A stretch of 64,000 nt of DNA from Pseudomonas pergaminensis (GTDB taxonomy: Bacteria; Pseudomonadota; Gammaproteobacteria; Pseudomonadales; Pseudomonadaceae). This document shows, piece by piece, positions 63,655 to 64,000 of the stretch (its first letter is position 1; each line of letters opens with the position of its first letter). The notes beneath the pieces were generated by a model, which worked only from the letters and a program-made list of their open reading frames with translations, had not been told where the DNA came from and made no database searches. Location of the stretch: positions 4,588,001-4,652,000 of the forward strand of contig NZ_CP078013.2 in NCBI RefSeq assembly GCF_024112395.2, in the 5' to 3' direction. The position numbers and the translations under genes are program-made.

Positions 63655-64000
63655 ATGATCCGAGACGCACAAACGCTTCATATCCTGGTGGACGCCATTG
63701 CGCAGTTCGTCGACGAAGCGCTGATCCCACGGGAAAACGAAGTCGCCGAGACCGATGAGATCCCGGCGGATATCGTCAGCCAGTTCCAGGACATGGGCCT
63801 GTTCGGCCTGACCATTCCCGAAGCCTACGGCGGCCTGGGCCTGACCATGGAAGAAGAGGTGACTATTGCCTTTGAACTGGGCCGCACCTCCCCGGCCTTC
63901 CGCTCCTACTTCGGCACCAACAATGGCATCGGCTCCATCGGCATCCTGCTCGACGGCACCGATGCGCAGAAAGAACACTACCTGCCGTTGCTGGCCAGCG
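63655..64000 (+). CDS. Acyl-CoA dehydrogenase, N-terminal part (3' end outside window)
   Basis: The frame is open from ATG 63655, with TGAGGA upstream, to the window edge (115 codons). It shows the acyl-CoA dehydrogenase N-terminal helical domain (FVDEALIPRENEVAETDEIPADIVSQFQDMGLFGLTIPEAYGGLGL). It would provide the first oxidation step before the hydratase and dehydrogenase encoded divergently. Confidence 0.9.
   Translation, partial: MIRDAQTLHILVDAIAQFVDEALIPRENEVAETDEIPADIVSQFQDMGLFGLTIPEAYGGLGLTMEEEVTIAFELGRTSPAFRSYFGTNNGIGSIGILLDGTDAQKEHYLPLLAS

Noticed and set aside
1..64000. CRISPR arrays, rRNA genes, transposases, prophage modules
   Set aside because: No regularly spaced repeats, rRNA sequence, DDE/Tyr recombinase motifs or phage structural proteins were seen on either strand.

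Overview
The window reads as chromosome of a fluorescent-group Pseudomonas. The evidence is high GC with GC-rich third positions, REP/REPIN palindromes, an OprD-family porin, a DUF6124/DUF3077 protein and a dense set of LysR, IclR, GntR and TetR regulators beside small catabolic operons. No rRNA, CRISPR array, transposase, integrase or phage gene was found. One tRNA gene (Asn) is present.

Layout. 1-4.8 kb: end of an AraC regulator, trmK, a GntR/FCD repressor and a divergent glucarate permease/dehydratase pair with repeated operator-like sites. 4.75-5.45 kb: a toxin-first type II toxin-antitoxin pair. 5.5-8 kb: a sulfonate-type binding protein and a DszC/SfnB-like flavin monooxygenase. 8-13.9 kb: a six-gene operon of unknown substrate (ABC permease-ATPase fusion, phytanoyl-type dioxygenase, amino-acid-type binding protein, class II aldolase, DUF1028, ArgE-like deacylase). 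It is followed by a LysR gene and a divergent RidA / AroQ-like / flavin monooxygenase operon. 17.4-25 kb: DUF6124 with a structured leader, REPIN, msrA, two orphan unknowns, an esterase, a YeeE/YedE transporter, two tiny genes (DUF2986, DUF1289) and a secreted nuclease. 24.9-29 kb: a PRISE reductase and a three-gene KaiC-like / histidine kinase operon. 29-34.4 kb: efflux pump with TetR, LysR, a 2-hydroxyacid dehydrogenase with a collapsed rraA-like pseudogene, and an Hsp20 gene with a thermometer-like leader. 34.5-38.3 kb: a double-domain Asp/Glu racemase, its symporter and a LysR. 38.3-44.7 kb: LysR, OprD porin, YfcC transporter, CocE-type hydrolase, an oxidoreductase pseudogene and an ABM protein.

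44.7-56.7 kb lies between two direct copies of a ~112-bp sequence containing the terminator and 3' part of tRNA-Asn, so it may be an old integrated island. It holds a toxin/immunity remnant, an IclR-controlled locus (CoA-transferase, HMG-CoA lyase, MFS and CitMHS transporters, SMP-30 lactonase) and an M48 protease operon. 56.7-64 kb: LysR with lldD, then a CoA-transferase / hydroxyacyl-CoA dehydrogenase / enoyl-CoA hydratase operon divergent from an IclR gene and an acyl-CoA dehydrogenase cut by the window edge.

The best candidates for undescribed biology are the KaiC-like/kinase operon, whose KaiC lacks the classical phosphosites; the AroQ-like protein lacking the lid arginine, next to the dioxygenase/aldolase operon; the tandem racemase with one degenerate domain; the IclR locus that looks built for hydroxymethylglutarate-type acids; and the tRNA-Asn-bounded segment.
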